DNA from: Archangium sp.
GTDB taxonomy: Bacteria > Myxococcota > Myxococcia > Myxococcales > Myxococcaceae
Direction of reading: 5' to 3'
DNA length: 64,000 nucleotides
NCBI GenBank assembly: GCA_030681645.1
Contig: JAUXRX010000056.1
Location: 372,001 to 436,000 of the forward strand
In this document: in pieces, positions 1 to 8,727 of the stretch
Position numbering within the stretch: the stretch's first letter is position 1
Layout: every line of letters begins with the position of its first letter
Position numbers and translations under genes: made by a program
The notes under the pieces: model-generated
Database searches by the model: none
Told to the model about the DNA's origin: nothing
Seen by the model: only the letters and a program-made list of their open reading frames with translations

Positions 1-1248
1 TCGCTCACGAAGTCAAGCCGCGGAACGCTGCGCGTCGCCGCCGCCTCGGCGCTCGGCCGACTGGCCCAGGCTCGAAGGCTCTCTCGCAAGCACCTCGAGC
101 GCGCCGTCGACACCCTCGCGGCGGTGCCCGAGGAACGCACGACCGTCTCGGCGCTGCGCGCGCTGATGTCCGGAAGCGCGACGGCCGATCCGCTGCGAGC
201 CATCGAGCTCCAGCTCGATGCCGGCGGCACAGACGAGTCCTGGGCCGTCTACGGCGACGCGCTCCTTGCGGCGGGCGACGTCTGCGGCGAACTGGTGGCT
301 ACGGCGACCGACGCTCGCAAGTTCAAGGCCGTGCTCAAGCGCCACAAGGCGACGCTCTTCGGCGCGCTCGACGAGCTGCTCGGCGAAGACCTCCCGCACC
401 TGCTCGCTCAGCTCACGTGGCGCCATGGCCTCATCGAGGGGGCCGTCGTCCACGGCGTCGGCGACGTCTCGCTCGAGGAGGTGCTCGACGCCCTCCTCGG
501 CACTCCGGTGGCCCGGTTCCTCTCGAAGCTCGAGCTGGGCCTGTCGGACCCGATGGGGCACGACAACGACTTCGCGGCGGCCATCGAGCGCCTCGGCGAC
601 TCGGGGGGCGCGCACCTGCTCCGCTCGCTGCTGCTGGGCAGCTTCGACGACGAGGAGGCCCAGATGAGCTGGGCGCCGTGGGGCGACGTGTCAGCGCTGT
701 GGGCGGCCTGTCCCGGGCTGGTGGACCTGCGCCTGCGAGGCGCTGGCGGGCCGCTCGGCGACATCCACGCGACGAGCCTCGAGTCCCTCACCGTCGAGAC
801 CGGAGGCCTCTCACGGCTGACGCTCACCGCCATCGCTGCCGCGAAGCTGCCCGCGCTGCGGCACCTCGAGGTGTGGTTTGGCGACGAGGGCTACGGGGGC
901 GAGTGTGGCGCGGCCGACGCCGAGCGACTGCTCGCGCGAAAGGACCCGCACCTTCGGTCGCTGGGCTTGCGCAACGCCGAGTTCACGCACGAGCTCATCC
1001 CCCTGCTGGCCGCGTGGAAGCCGCTGCGGCACCTCGAGGTGCTCGACCTGTCCCTGGGCGTGCTCTCCGACGACGACGTCGACGTGCTCCTCGCGAAGCG
1101 CGCGGCCTTCGCCCACCTCAGCCGGCTCGACCTGCGCGGCAACGTCCTCGAGCGCCGCATCAAGGAGATCCGCAAGGCCCTGCCGAACGCGATGCTGGAG
1201 AACCAGCGCGAGACGGACGGTGAGCGATACGCAGCCGTCGGCGAGTAG
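1..1248 (+). CDS. LRR/TIGR02996-type repeat protein, 5' end cut by window edge
   Basis: The frame is open from base 1 with no stop, so the start lies outside the window. The N-terminal visible part (to about residue 45) is Ala/Arg/Leu-rich and helical, as in HEAT-like repeats. It is followed by a segment with the pattern of TIGR02996 repeat-companion domains (VYGDALLAAGDVCGELVA, then LTWRHGLIEGAVV). The second half is a leucine-rich repeat solenoid (LRHLEV, LRSLGL, HLEVLDL, LSRLDLRGN). Such proteins are common in Myxococcota and are thought to be protein-interaction scaffolds; no enzymatic motif is visible. A GTG at 124 could serve as an internal start, but the coding-like sequence before it argues against that. 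The domain assignment is by pattern and the function is unknown. Confidence 0.75.
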   Translation, partial: SLTKSSRGTLRVAAASALGRLAQARRLSRKHLERAVDTLAAVPEERTTVSALRALMSGSATADPLRAIELQLDAGGTDESWAVYGDALLAAGDVCGELVATATDARKFKAVLKRHKATLFGALDELLGEDLPHLLAQLTWRHGLIEGAVVHGVGDVSLEEVLDALLGTPVARFLSKLELGLSDPMGHDNDFAAAIERLGDSGGAHLLRSLLLGSFDDEEAQMSWAPWGDVSALWAACPGLVDLRLRGAGGPLGDIHATSLESLTVETGGLSRLTLTAIAAAKLPALRHLEVWFGDEGYGGECGAADAERLLARKDPHLRSLGLRNAEFTHELIPLLAAWKPLRHLEVLDLSLGVLSDDDVDVLLAKRAAFAHLSRLDLRGNVLERRIKEIRKALPNAMLENQRETDGERYAAVGE

Positions 1249-1608
1249 CTCAAAGCCCGGACGCACACCGCGATGTTCCGTCCTCCCTCGACGCGATCGA
1301 GGCCGCACTGAAGGACCTGCCGTCCGCCGTACGCGTGGTGATCGACGCCACTCGCTCCCGGGCCGTGAAGCGCCGCAGGAGCAAGTCCCGTCGCCCTCGG
1401 TCACCAGGCCAGACTCTCGGTTTCCCGGGTTGTTCTTCTTGTTCCTCTGCGGGCACTGAATCAGCGGCCGTGCCCGGAACCTCGTCAGGAACCCGCTCCT
1501 CGAAGATTTCGCAGACCGTGCGCGAGCTCGGCCAGCACCACGCGGAGCTCGGGTCGGAGCCCGAGCCGGAGGCGACTCCACGGGCTGCGTGACGACGGGC
1601 CGCAGCGC
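1249..1608. other. Intergenic stretch with no recognisable gene
   Basis: These 360 bases lie between two convergent genes. Short open frames exist on both strands, but none has a convincing start, ribosome binding site or recognisable domain. I see no RNA gene or strong hairpin here. Confidence 0.5.
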
Positions 1609-2097
1609 TCAGCCGCGCGCCCACGGCGGCGCATCCCGTGGCGTGTAGTTCGCGCAATTGACGCGAACTCTTCCCAGCAGCGCGGCCATGAACGTGTCGG
1701 GAGCATCCACGAACCCGAGGTCGATCACCCACCGCTTCTCCGGGTGCGCGCGGAACAGGTACAGCTGGTCGACCCGACTGGGCTTGCCCGTATTGATGCG
1801 CCCCGCGACCCGCTCGATCGACGTCAGGGCCGAGAGCGGAATCGCAGTGGAGAAGAAGAGGCGGTTCTCGCGCAGCTCGCTGGCGGTCAGCTCGAGGCGC
1901 GGGCGAATGAGGAAGCGCACGATGAGGGCGAGGCCGGCCCAGCCAACTCCAGTCACCTTGACCAGGACGTCGGCGCCGTCGGTCACCGAACCACCCCGCA
2001 GCAGGTCGAGGGGCCACACGATGGAGGGCGGCAGGAAGATCAGCCCACCCACCACGCCCATGAGGATCGCGAAGGTTCGGTGCACTCGAAAAGCCAT
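1609..2097 (-). CDS. Small membrane protein with PH-like C-terminal region
   Basis: This 162-residue protein has an N-terminal hydrophobic segment at about residues 8-30 and a second at about 45-65. A cytosolic beta-rich region follows (LELTASELRENRLFFSTAIPL, then ISLE-type strands, RWVIDLGF). That arrangement of two membrane spans followed by a small PH-like fold resembles bacterial PH/DUF304-type membrane proteins, although the match is only by pattern. It faces the LRR gene convergently. No operon partner is apparent, so the function is unknown. Confidence 0.7.
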   Translation of the reverse strand: MAFRVHRTFAILMGVVGGLIFLPPSIVWPLDLLRGGSVTDGADVLVKVTGVGWAGLALIVRFLIRPRLELTASELRENRLFFSTAIPLSALTSIERVAGRINTGKPSRVDQLYLFRAHPEKRWVIDLGFVDAPDTFMAALLGRVRVNCANYTPRDAPPWARG

Positions 2098-2379
2098 GCG
2101 ACCCAGCTTCGCCGATTTCGCGTGTTTCAGATCTCCGTCTTGCGGTGGCGATCAGCCGCAGCAGCCCCTTGATGCCGAAGTGCACGCGCCGGCCACGCGG
2201 AAACTCACTCACCACCCTCTGGTTCGCGCGCGCCACCACGCCGCTCAGCGCGGAAGCCGAGGCCACGGTGAAGAGGCTCATCGACGCGGTGGAGTCGCTG
2301 ATCCTCGTCACGGTGGGGTTTCGCTCGCCCGCCGGCAGACTGTGCCTTCGCCCACCGGGCGCGTACACCTGCCTCGGAG

Positions 2380-3666
2380 ATGACGACCCGAACCGCCCGA
2401 GAAGCCGGCACGCTTCCAGAGCACCTCGCGACGAGCCTCCGTGCGCTCGCGCCGGGGACGCCGATCCCCCGTCTGCCAACCACCCTCGAGATCCTCTCCG
2501 CCTTCGCGTGGCCCGGCGACGTCCGCTACGTCGCGGACGGGACCGAGGTCACCTGGGGCGGGGGCGAGCAACCGACCCGGGCCGGCTCGACGCAGGTGCT
2601 CGCGACCGTCGGCGACCAGATGTTCCTGATCGCCCGACCCGGCGACGCGGCAGCAGACCCCGACGTCTTCCTCCTCGATCATGACGAGCTCGACGATCGC
2701 TCGCACCCCACGCCGCTGTCGCAGTTCCTCTCCAGGATCTCGCCAGAGCCGCTCGTCGCGCCCGCTGGCGTATCGTTCGAAGCCGCAGACGCCCACGCGG
2801 GCCGCGTGCTCCTCCGCGTCCACGCGCGCACGACCGATCCAGACACCCGCGCCAGGATGAAGCGCATGGCCGCGCGCCTGGGCCTCGGACAGATCGGGGA
2901 GCTTCGGATGGCCTGGGGAGAGCTGGACTTCGGCGATCTCCTGGGAGAGCCCAGGTTCTGGCAGCCGCTCTTCGCTGCGGCCGATCGCGCGGGTACACCG
3001 CTCTGGCAGGCGGCTGCCGACGCGCGTCGCTCCACTGAGGTCTCGCTCCGGGTACGAGCCGTCACCCACCTCGCGCATCACCACGCCGACGTCGGGGTCA
3101 TCGCGCCGTGGCTGCGCGACCCGGACGCGGTGGTGGTGGTGGAGGCGGCGCGTGCCATCGGGCGCGTCGGCCGTCAGGCCGATCGTGGGCTCGTCGAGCC
3201 GCTCCTCAAGGACAAGCGGCCCGACGTCTTCGCAGCCGCGCTCGTCGCGCTCGTCGCTCTCGCAGGGCCGGCGGCCGCCGACGTGGTCTGGGAGTCGGTG
3301 ACCCGTCGTCCGGCCGAGGCGTCGATGGCGCTGCTCCGCTCGATGGCGGCGCCCCTCAGCGGGACCGTACCGGGAGAGACCCTCGCCGACTTCGTGGCCT
3401 GGGCGCGCGACCGGCAGGAGGTGCAGTTGCGGTGCGACCTCACGTCGCCTGCACGCGCGGGCCGCCTCAGAGCGAAGATCAGCGACCGCGTCACGCTCGT
3501 GCGCGGCCGCCCCGCTCCCGCCGAGCTCCAGGCGGTCCTCGAGCACTTCGCGCGGACGCTGGGTGTGGCCGTCTACGCGCCCACTCCCGACCGGGTGGAG
3601 CTGGTCGAGCCCACCGAGGGGGCGCGGCTCTGGCGCGAGAGGTTGGCCGCTGCGGCGGCCGGTTGA
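2380..3666 (+). CDS. HEAT-repeat protein with possible N-terminal SUKH-like domain
   Basis: This is a 428-residue soluble protein. Residues about 30-120 (IPRLPTTLEILSAFAWPG, then VLATVGDQMFLIARPGD and PDVFLLDHDELD, then a short helix) have the order of elements seen in SMI1/KNR4 (SUKH) domains. The resemblance is weak and unconfirmed. Residues about 195-340 are alpha-helical HEAT-like repeats (SLRVRAVTHLAHHHAD, VVVEAARAIGRVG, DVFAAALVALVALAG). The C-terminal 80 residues are not recognised. A GGAG immediately precedes the ATG. SUKH proteins often act as immunity or binding proteins and HEAT arrays as scaffolds. I assign no function. Confidence 0.72.
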   Translation: MTTRTAREAGTLPEHLATSLRALAPGTPIPRLPTTLEILSAFAWPGDVRYVADGTEVTWGGGEQPTRAGSTQVLATVGDQMFLIARPGDAAADPDVFLLDHDELDDRSHPTPLSQFLSRISPEPLVAPAGVSFEAADAHAGRVLLRVHARTTDPDTRARMKRMAARLGLGQIGELRMAWGELDFGDLLGEPRFWQPLFAAADRAGTPLWQAAADARRSTEVSLRVRAVTHLAHHHADVGVIAPWLRDPDAVVVVEAARAIGRVGRQADRGLVEPLLKDKRPDVFAAALVALVALAGPAAADVVWESVTRRPAEASMALLRSMAAPLSGTVPGETLADFVAWARDRQEVQLRCDLTSPARAGRLRAKISDRVTLVRGRPAPAELQAVLEHFARTLGVAVYAPTPDRVELVEPTEGARLWRERLAAAAAG

Positions 3667-3722
3667 CGGGGCGACTGTCTTGTTGTTCTTCGCGAAGCTC
3701 GCTCAGTGATACGCGTCGGAAA

Positions 3723-4739
3723 GTGAAGATCGGTTTGACTCTCCGCTGCGCGCTGCTGCTGATGCTGGCCGGCTGCGGCGTGCATCAGGACGACTGGGCC
3801 CGCGAATTTGGGAGCACCCTGTGCAGGCACGAACAGGAATGCCGACGTGTCTCCGCGTCGGTTGATTGCACGCGTCCGGGCTACTGGAGCGAGCTGCCCA
3901 TGGAGCTGGTGGCCGCGCGCGAAGGGCACCTCCGATATTCCCCTGGAGATGCGCGACGCTGCCTCGAGCTGATCTCGAGAGCAGGCTGCATCGACAACCT
4001 CAGATCCCGTCTCTTTCGGTCCGCTGAGTGCCGCGATGCATTTGTGGGCCAGGGAGCGGAAGGCCAGTCCTGCATCACCTACGGTGGCTCTGACCTGGAG
4101 GTCTGCGGTCCGCGATTGCGATGCGCAGCTCCGCAGCAGGGCAGCGTATGCGGCACCTGCGTCCCGACGGCGAAGGAAGGCGAGGAGGTGACGAGCAGTA
4201 GCGCCAGCAAACTGTGCGGCGTCGGTTTGTACGCGGAGAGAGATGGAGGGATGACCGGCCCGTATGCGACCGCCGCGTGCCAGCCGCGACGATCGCTCGG
4301 ACAATCCTGCACGACCTTCCGTCCGTGTCTCGAGTGGCTGGAATGCACGACCTGGCGCGACCCGCGCAGCGAGGGCACGTGCGTGAACGGCTTTCCCTTC
4401 GCGGACGCAGGCGTGGGCGAAGTGGGCGAGGACTGTCAGCAGCCAGGCCCGTTCCGCCTCTGGTGCGCCTGGCCGGCGACCTGTGACGAGGCCTGCCGCG
4501 GAAATCCGGTCGACGGCCCGGGCGATGGAGGTCAGCCGTGTCGATGTGTCGACACCACCGCGAAGCTCGGTGAGCCCTGCGCCCTCTTCGTGACCCAGTG
4601 CGAAGCGAACGGCTGGTGCACCGACGGCATCTGCACCGCGTCAGCACAAGCCGGTGAGTCCTGCGAGATGAAGCGGTGCGCGGAGGCGTTCACCTGCGAC
4701 GACGGCATCTGCCAGTCCCCTCAGTCCGTCTGCAGGTGA
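3723..4739 (+). CDS. Cys-rich lipoprotein, Dickkopf-N-like repeats
   Basis: This is a 338-residue predicted outer-membrane lipoprotein. The GTG start at 3723 gives a short lipoprotein signal (LLLMLAGC, with Cys at about residue 18). A longer frame extends upstream, but its extra sequence is a shadow of the preceding gene. The mature protein carries about 30 cysteines in repeating modules such as GQSC...C, GxPC and AxCxxxWCTDGICT. This resembles the Dickkopf N-terminal-type Cys-rich proteins that are abundant in myxobacteria. They probably form disulfide-stabilised surface proteins of unknown ligand. A GGAA lies just upstream of the start. Confidence 0.8.
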   Translation: MKIGLTLRCALLLMLAGCGVHQDDWAREFGSTLCRHEQECRRVSASVDCTRPGYWSELPMELVAAREGHLRYSPGDARRCLELISRAGCIDNLRSRLFRSAECRDAFVGQGAEGQSCITYGGSDLEVCGPRLRCAAPQQGSVCGTCVPTAKEGEEVTSSSASKLCGVGLYAERDGGMTGPYATAACQPRRSLGQSCTTFRPCLEWLECTTWRDPRSEGTCVNGFPFADAGVGEVGEDCQQPGPFRLWCAWPATCDEACRGNPVDGPGDGGQPCRCVDTTAKLGEPCALFVTQCEANGWCTDGICTASAQAGESCEMKRCAEAFTCDDGICQSPQSVCR

Positions 4740-4829
4740 GCGCTTCTCTCGTCGACGCCGAACCAGACGCGGACGAAGGGAGGCCACCAGGAGGAACAGA
4801 CGCGCGCGGAGACGGGTGGCCACGCCCCA

Positions 4830-5258
4830 TCACGTGCCCAGGTAGTGCAGCGCGAGCAGCCGCCGATGCGGCGAGGTGCGGTGCTCATACACATACACCC
4901 CCTGCCAGGTGCCCAGCGTCAACGCGCCCCCGCGCACCGGAATCGACAGCTGCGTCTGAGTCAGCGCCGCCCGCACATGCGAGGGCATGTCATCGGGCCC
5001 CTCCGCATCATGCGTGAAGCGCGGATCACCATCAGGCACCAGGTCCGAGAAGAACCTCTCCAGATCGGCGCGCACCGAGGGGTCCGCGTTCTCCTGCACC
5101 AGCAAGCTCGCCGAGGTGTGCCGGATGAACACCGTCAGCAGGCCCTCCGACGCGCCCTGCTGGCTGACGAACTCCCGCAGCGCGCGGGTCACCTCGAACA
5201 GGCCGCGACCCTTCGTCGCGACCGCGAGCTCATCCTGGGCCTGCCGGAGCGGGGTCAC
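4830..5258 (-). CDS. yjbQ: YjbQ/UPF0047 family protein
   Basis: This 142-residue protein is full length for the YjbQ (UPF0047) family, whose members show weak thiamine-phosphate synthase-type activity. The family signature is clear: LLTVFIRHTSASLLVQENADPSVRADLE near residues 40-67, DDMPSHVRAALTQTQLSIPV, and the C-terminal TWQGVYVYEHR. The invariant His of IRHTSASL and His of PSHVR form the active pocket. The GTG start at 5258 overlaps the TGA of an upstream reading frame as GTGA, and a GAGG precedes it. Expression is therefore probably coupled to the upstream membrane gene. Confidence 0.92.
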   Translation of the reverse strand: MTPLRQAQDELAVATKGRGLFEVTRALREFVSQQGASEGLLTVFIRHTSASLLVQENADPSVRADLERFFSDLVPDGDPRFTHDAEGPDDMPSHVRAALTQTQLSIPVRGGALTLGTWQGVYVYEHRTSPHRRLLALHYLGT

Positions 5259-5601
5259 GCTCCACCTCTTAGCGCGAGAGCGACGACTGCAGCCGACGTG
5301 GCCATCAGGCCGAACCTGGTCGCGGTGGCGAAGGGCGTCGAGAAATCTGCGCGGAGATCGCGCCCGGCCGTTTGAGCCTCGTCGCGCCTGCCCGCAAGAG
5401 AGCCGCCACCAGCAGCAGCCCCAACGCGACCGGCCCGTAGAACAGCAGGGCGAGCTCCCCGTAGTGACCGCCGGTCATGCCGAACGCGACCAGCGCCAAC
5501 AGCGCCAGCGCCGCGACTCCTCCGAGGATCGGCCAGAGCAACGCGCACAGTTGAAAGAGGAAAACCCTGCCAACACTCCCCGGAGTGGTTTCGTCGCGCA
5601 T
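5255..5601 (-). pseudogene. Three-TM membrane protein split over two frames (apparent frameshift)
   Basis: The ATG at 5601 opens a frame of 98 codons (to 5305). It encodes two transmembrane segments: LCALLWPILGGVAALALLALVAF and LALLFYGPVALGLLLVAALL. After about residue 72 that frame turns into Arg/Pro/Ser-rich sequence. A second frame, ending at 5255, then supplies a third hydrophobic helix (RFGLMATSAAVVALAL) and stops in a GTGA overlap with yjbQ. The coupling at the distal end and the continuation of membrane character suggest one gene with a +1/-1 shift near 5350-5400. A sequencing error, a real pseudogene or a programmed shift are all possible. Alternatively only the 98-codon frame is real. 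Confidence 0.5.
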
Positions 5602-5757
5602 GGAGTACAGACGCTCGAGCGACCGTTCATGGGTAGGTCCGTCAGCAACACCGGAGCTTCGCGCGAGGGCTCGGCCACCAGCGCGGCTGCCGAGCGAGAC
5701 CGTTCTTCGGGCGCTCGCGTCTCTTGTCTCTCACCTGCCCTGAGTCGGTCAGAATCC

Positions 5758-7659
5758 TCAGGGCGCCAGCGCCTCACCTCCGGCGCACGTCTCGCTGGTG
5801 GGATTCCATTGGCTGGAAGGCCACTCGAACCACGGCTCAGGCACGGACAGCACCAGCTCGGAAGGGATGCGCACTGCGCCGTCCTTTCGAGCCCAGGCAC
5901 AGGCCGACCGCCACTCGCCCACGTCGCCCTCGATCAGCGGTGGCGCACTGACGAACCACAGCCTGAACTTCCCCAGGCCCGGCGGTATTTCGCCAGCCCC
6001 GGTCGTCGCCACCATCGGCAAGTTGCGCGATGTGAACAGGTAACATGCGGAGGAGGATTGGGCGGGGAGAGGTGGCACCTCTTCGCTGATGGTCGTCTCG
6101 ATGCCGAGCTCATCGCTGAAGGCCCGATCTGCGTGTTGAGGATCAGAGCCGCGCAGCAACTCCTCGGCGTCCGTGAGGCCGTCTTCGTCGGTGTCGGTGG
6201 ACTCGCTCAACGCCTCGTGGGGACTCGTACCCGCGCGCACTTCGAGCCCATCCGGAAAGCCGTCATCGTCGGAGTCGGTGTCGAACGAACGGGTGCGCAG
6301 ATACATCTCGGCCACATCCGAGAGGTCGTCGCCGTCGCTGTCCCTGAGGAAACAGCCAGGCGAAAGACAGCCACGCTGGTCCCACACCAGGGGATCGAAG
6401 CCATCGGCACGCCGCCCCAGCTCGAACCGATCGTCGAAGCCATCCGCGTCAGTGTCGCCGAGGTGCGGGTCAGTGCCGGCGGCGAGTTCCTCGTCGTCAG
6501 AGGCGCCATCGCCGTCACTGTCAGCGACCCACGCCCCCTCTGATTCGACCGCTCGCAACGGCTGAACCACGAACCGCCGCAGGGCACCGGGCGCGGCGAG
6601 CGGCGCGTAATCGAACTGCTGGAAGCTCATGGCCGAGATGTCGGTGGCGTTCAGGAACTCCGAGAAGCTGCCGTGGCCGCGACTGGCCAATTCGCGCAGG
6701 AGCCGCGCTCCTTCCGCGCGGGCGAAGGCTGCGTTCTGGGAGCTGGGTACGGCCACCGGTCCCGGCCAGCGCTGGAACGGCCCATAGCTGTCCTGGCAGA
6801 TCGGCCCGCAGGCGTTGACGGCCTCCTCGTTGAACATCAGCACGGTGTGCACGCGAACGTCGCCCACTCCAAAACGCTGCTCGAGCGAGTTGAGCTGATC
6901 AATCACCCCGAAGAGCTGAGCGTCCTGATTGCGATCCTGACCGCCGACGAAGTTGTTGATGCCGCCGACATCTCCCAGCACGGCGCTGTTGCAGTAGCCG
7001 CTCGAGTCGGGCCAGGGCAAGCCCGGGTGGGCATCGTCGGCGTAGCTGTCGAGGCTGTCGTTCGCTGCGCAGCGAGGTGAGGGCGGGCCGTCGCTGACGA
7101 CGAGCACGATGTATCGGGTCTGAGGCAGCCGCCCGGAACGGATCTGCGTTTCATAGCCTGCCTCGTAGGACAGGAGGCTGTTTGCGGTTTCGAGCGCGCC
7201 CTGCAAGTCACTCGCGCCTCCGAGTTGCGACGGGAGCGCGCTCACCAGCGCGAGCAGGCGGGAACTCTTCGCGCCCAGGAAATGCGAGAGATAGACGGGA
7301 GAGCCCTCACCAGCAAGCAAGCTCGGGTTCGTCGCGAAGGGGACCAACGCGACCTGAGTCGAGTTGCCGGAGAACTGCTCGAGCAACGCTCGCAGGGCTC
7401 GAATGCGCGCGGGCTCTGTGCCTCCCGCGTCGGGCACTGCGCTCTCGCAAAGGCCCGGCGAACTCTGTGACCCTGGCGGGTCGGTCACACACATCGAGCC
7501 CGACTGATCGAACAGCACCACCACCTTGACCGGAAAGTGAAACGCCGAGGCCTCCCTGGCGCACACCCGGCCCTCCAGCCTGAGCGTTTGCGGTCCTGCG
7601 TCGATGGCAGTGATGGCGGGGCATCCAAGAAGGACGACTGAGAGCAGGGCAGCGCGCAT
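5758..7659 (-). CDS. VWA-domain lipoprotein with thrombospondin type-3 calcium repeats
   Basis: This 633-residue protein has a lipoprotein signal (LLSVVLLGC). A von Willebrand A domain follows at about residues 43-280, with the MIDAS motif DQSGS near residue 51 and the later VLVVSDGPPS strand. After a linker, residues about 376-500 contain several DxDxDGxxD loops (DSDGDGASDD, DTDADGFDD, DSDGDDLSD, DTDEDGLTD). These are typical of thrombospondin type-3/calcium-binding repeats. The C-terminal 80 residues are unassigned. It is probably a cell-surface adhesion or scaffolding protein that binds divalent metal. It is transcribed alone. Confidence 0.85.
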   Translation of the reverse strand: MRAALLSVVLLGCPAITAIDAGPQTLRLEGRVCAREASAFHFPVKVVVLFDQSGSMCVTDPPGSQSSPGLCESAVPDAGGTEPARIRALRALLEQFSGNSTQVALVPFATNPSLLAGEGSPVYLSHFLGAKSSRLLALVSALPSQLGGASDLQGALETANSLLSYEAGYETQIRSGRLPQTRYIVLVVSDGPPSPRCAANDSLDSYADDAHPGLPWPDSSGYCNSAVLGDVGGINNFVGGQDRNQDAQLFGVIDQLNSLEQRFGVGDVRVHTVLMFNEEAVNACGPICQDSYGPFQRWPGPVAVPSSQNAAFARAEGARLLRELASRGHGSFSEFLNATDISAMSFQQFDYAPLAAPGALRRFVVQPLRAVESEGAWVADSDGDGASDDEELAAGTDPHLGDTDADGFDDRFELGRRADGFDPLVWDQRGCLSPGCFLRDSDGDDLSDVAEMYLRTRSFDTDSDDDGFPDGLEVRAGTSPHEALSESTDTDEDGLTDAEELLRGSDPQHADRAFSDELGIETTISEEVPPLPAQSSSACYLFTSRNLPMVATTGAGEIPPGLGKFRLWFVSAPPLIEGDVGEWRSACAWARKDGAVRIPSELVLSVPEPWFEWPSSQWNPTSETCAGGEALAP

Positions 7660-7689
7660 CTGGGCCTTCGGACGTTGGGGGAGCGGGCG

Positions 7690-7858
7690 TCGTCACCGGT
7701 AGACCCAGTGCTTGTTGACCTTACCGCAAGAGCTTCGTCTGCACTGTGGCCCGCGCACACCACCCGCCCGTCCCTGAGGAGTCCGCATTCGAACTGGCTC
7801 GCCACGTTGAACGAGGCGTCGCGCGCCTCGGCGCGAAGGAATTGCGGGGACGCTCTCA
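7690..7858 (-). pseudogene. Possible remnant of an RCC1-like repeat
   Basis: Between the VWA gene and the DUF4388 gene, the minus strand encodes a short stretch, FNVASQFECGLLRDGRVVCA. It has the spacing of RCC1-type repeats (xxCxLxxDGRVxCWG) that are common in myxobacterial surface proteins. The sequence before and after lacks further repeats, and no plausible complete gene surrounds it. It may be the last trace of a decayed RCC1 protein or a chance match. Confidence 0.3.
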
Positions 7859-7947
7859 TGGGTGCCTTAACCTCTTCGCGGCCTGCGCCGACGTGAAGCG
7901 TGCACCCCGGTCCGTTCAGCGGCACTCTTTGAACAGAGGCGCCCCTC

Positions 7948-8727
7948 ATGACTGAAGACCGAAGCGACCGGCCGCGGGTGAGTCAGCCCACAGGCCCCCC
8001 CACGAACGGGTTCAGCGGCACGGTCGGGAGTCTGCCACTGGTCGACCTGCTGCAGGTCGAGGCGCTCAATCGTTACTCGGGGCTGCTGGGCGTCACCGCC
8101 GGAGAGCACAGCGGGCGGGTGTACTTCGCCGAAGGAGAGATCGTCCACGCGGAGGCTGCTGGACACACCGGCGAAGCGGCGATGTGCGCGATGGTGGGGT
8201 GGCCGAAGGGCCGCTTCGAGCTGGCGCCTCAGACCTCCACGCCACACCGCACCATTCACAAGAGCTTCAATCACCTGATGCTCGATTGCCACCGGCTGCT
8301 CGACGAGTCGCGGCGCGTCCCCGTGGCGCGCGCGACGCCCCGACCTTCGGCCCCGGCCCCGCTGCCGCTGCCGCCACCCCGCCCCACTGCGCCCGAGGCG
8401 AGGGCTGGCCTGCTCGAGCGGGTGAAGGCCCTCAAGGGCGTCGTGCGCCTGGTGCACACAGGGAAAGATGGGCGGCCCTCGGACGACAGCCCCGAGGCGG
8501 GGGACCTCGCGGCGCGGGGGCTGTATGTCAGCCTCACGCACGCCACGCTGCTGTCCGACGCCTTCGGCCTGGGCACGCTGGTGACGGCCACGGTGTCCGG
8601 CGATGAGTCCTTCATCGTCACGCACTCCAACGGCAACCACCTCATGGTGGCGGTGGCCCCCGGCCAGTCCGTCGCCAGCCTCGAGGTGCAGGTCCGCCAG
8701 ATCCTCACCCGGCCAGGGGTCCGTTGA
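7948..8727 (+). CDS. DUF4388 plus Roadblock/LC7-type protein
   Basis: This 259-residue cytosolic protein begins with a DUF4388 domain, about residues 25-125 (FSGTVGSLPLVDLLQVEALNRYSGLLGV, then GRVYFAEGEIVHAE). DUF4388 is a module frequent in Myxococcota signalling proteins. A Pro/Ala-rich linker leads to a C-terminal Roadblock/LC7-like fold, about residues 150-255 (LLERVKALKGVVRLVHTG, then GNHLMVAVAPG). Roadblock proteins regulate small GTPases such as MglA in gliding polarity. The next gene is another Roadblock protein whose ATG overlaps this stop as TGATG, so the two are translationally coupled and may form a complex. Confidence 0.82.
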   Translation: MTEDRSDRPRVSQPTGPPTNGFSGTVGSLPLVDLLQVEALNRYSGLLGVTAGEHSGRVYFAEGEIVHAEAAGHTGEAAMCAMVGWPKGRFELAPQTSTPHRTIHKSFNHLMLDCHRLLDESRRVPVARATPRPSAPAPLPLPPPRPTAPEARAGLLERVKALKGVVRLVHTGKDGRPSDDSPEAGDLAARGLYVSLTHATLLSDAFGLGTLVTATVSGDESFIVTHSNGNHLMVAVAPGQSVASLEVQVRQILTRPGVR

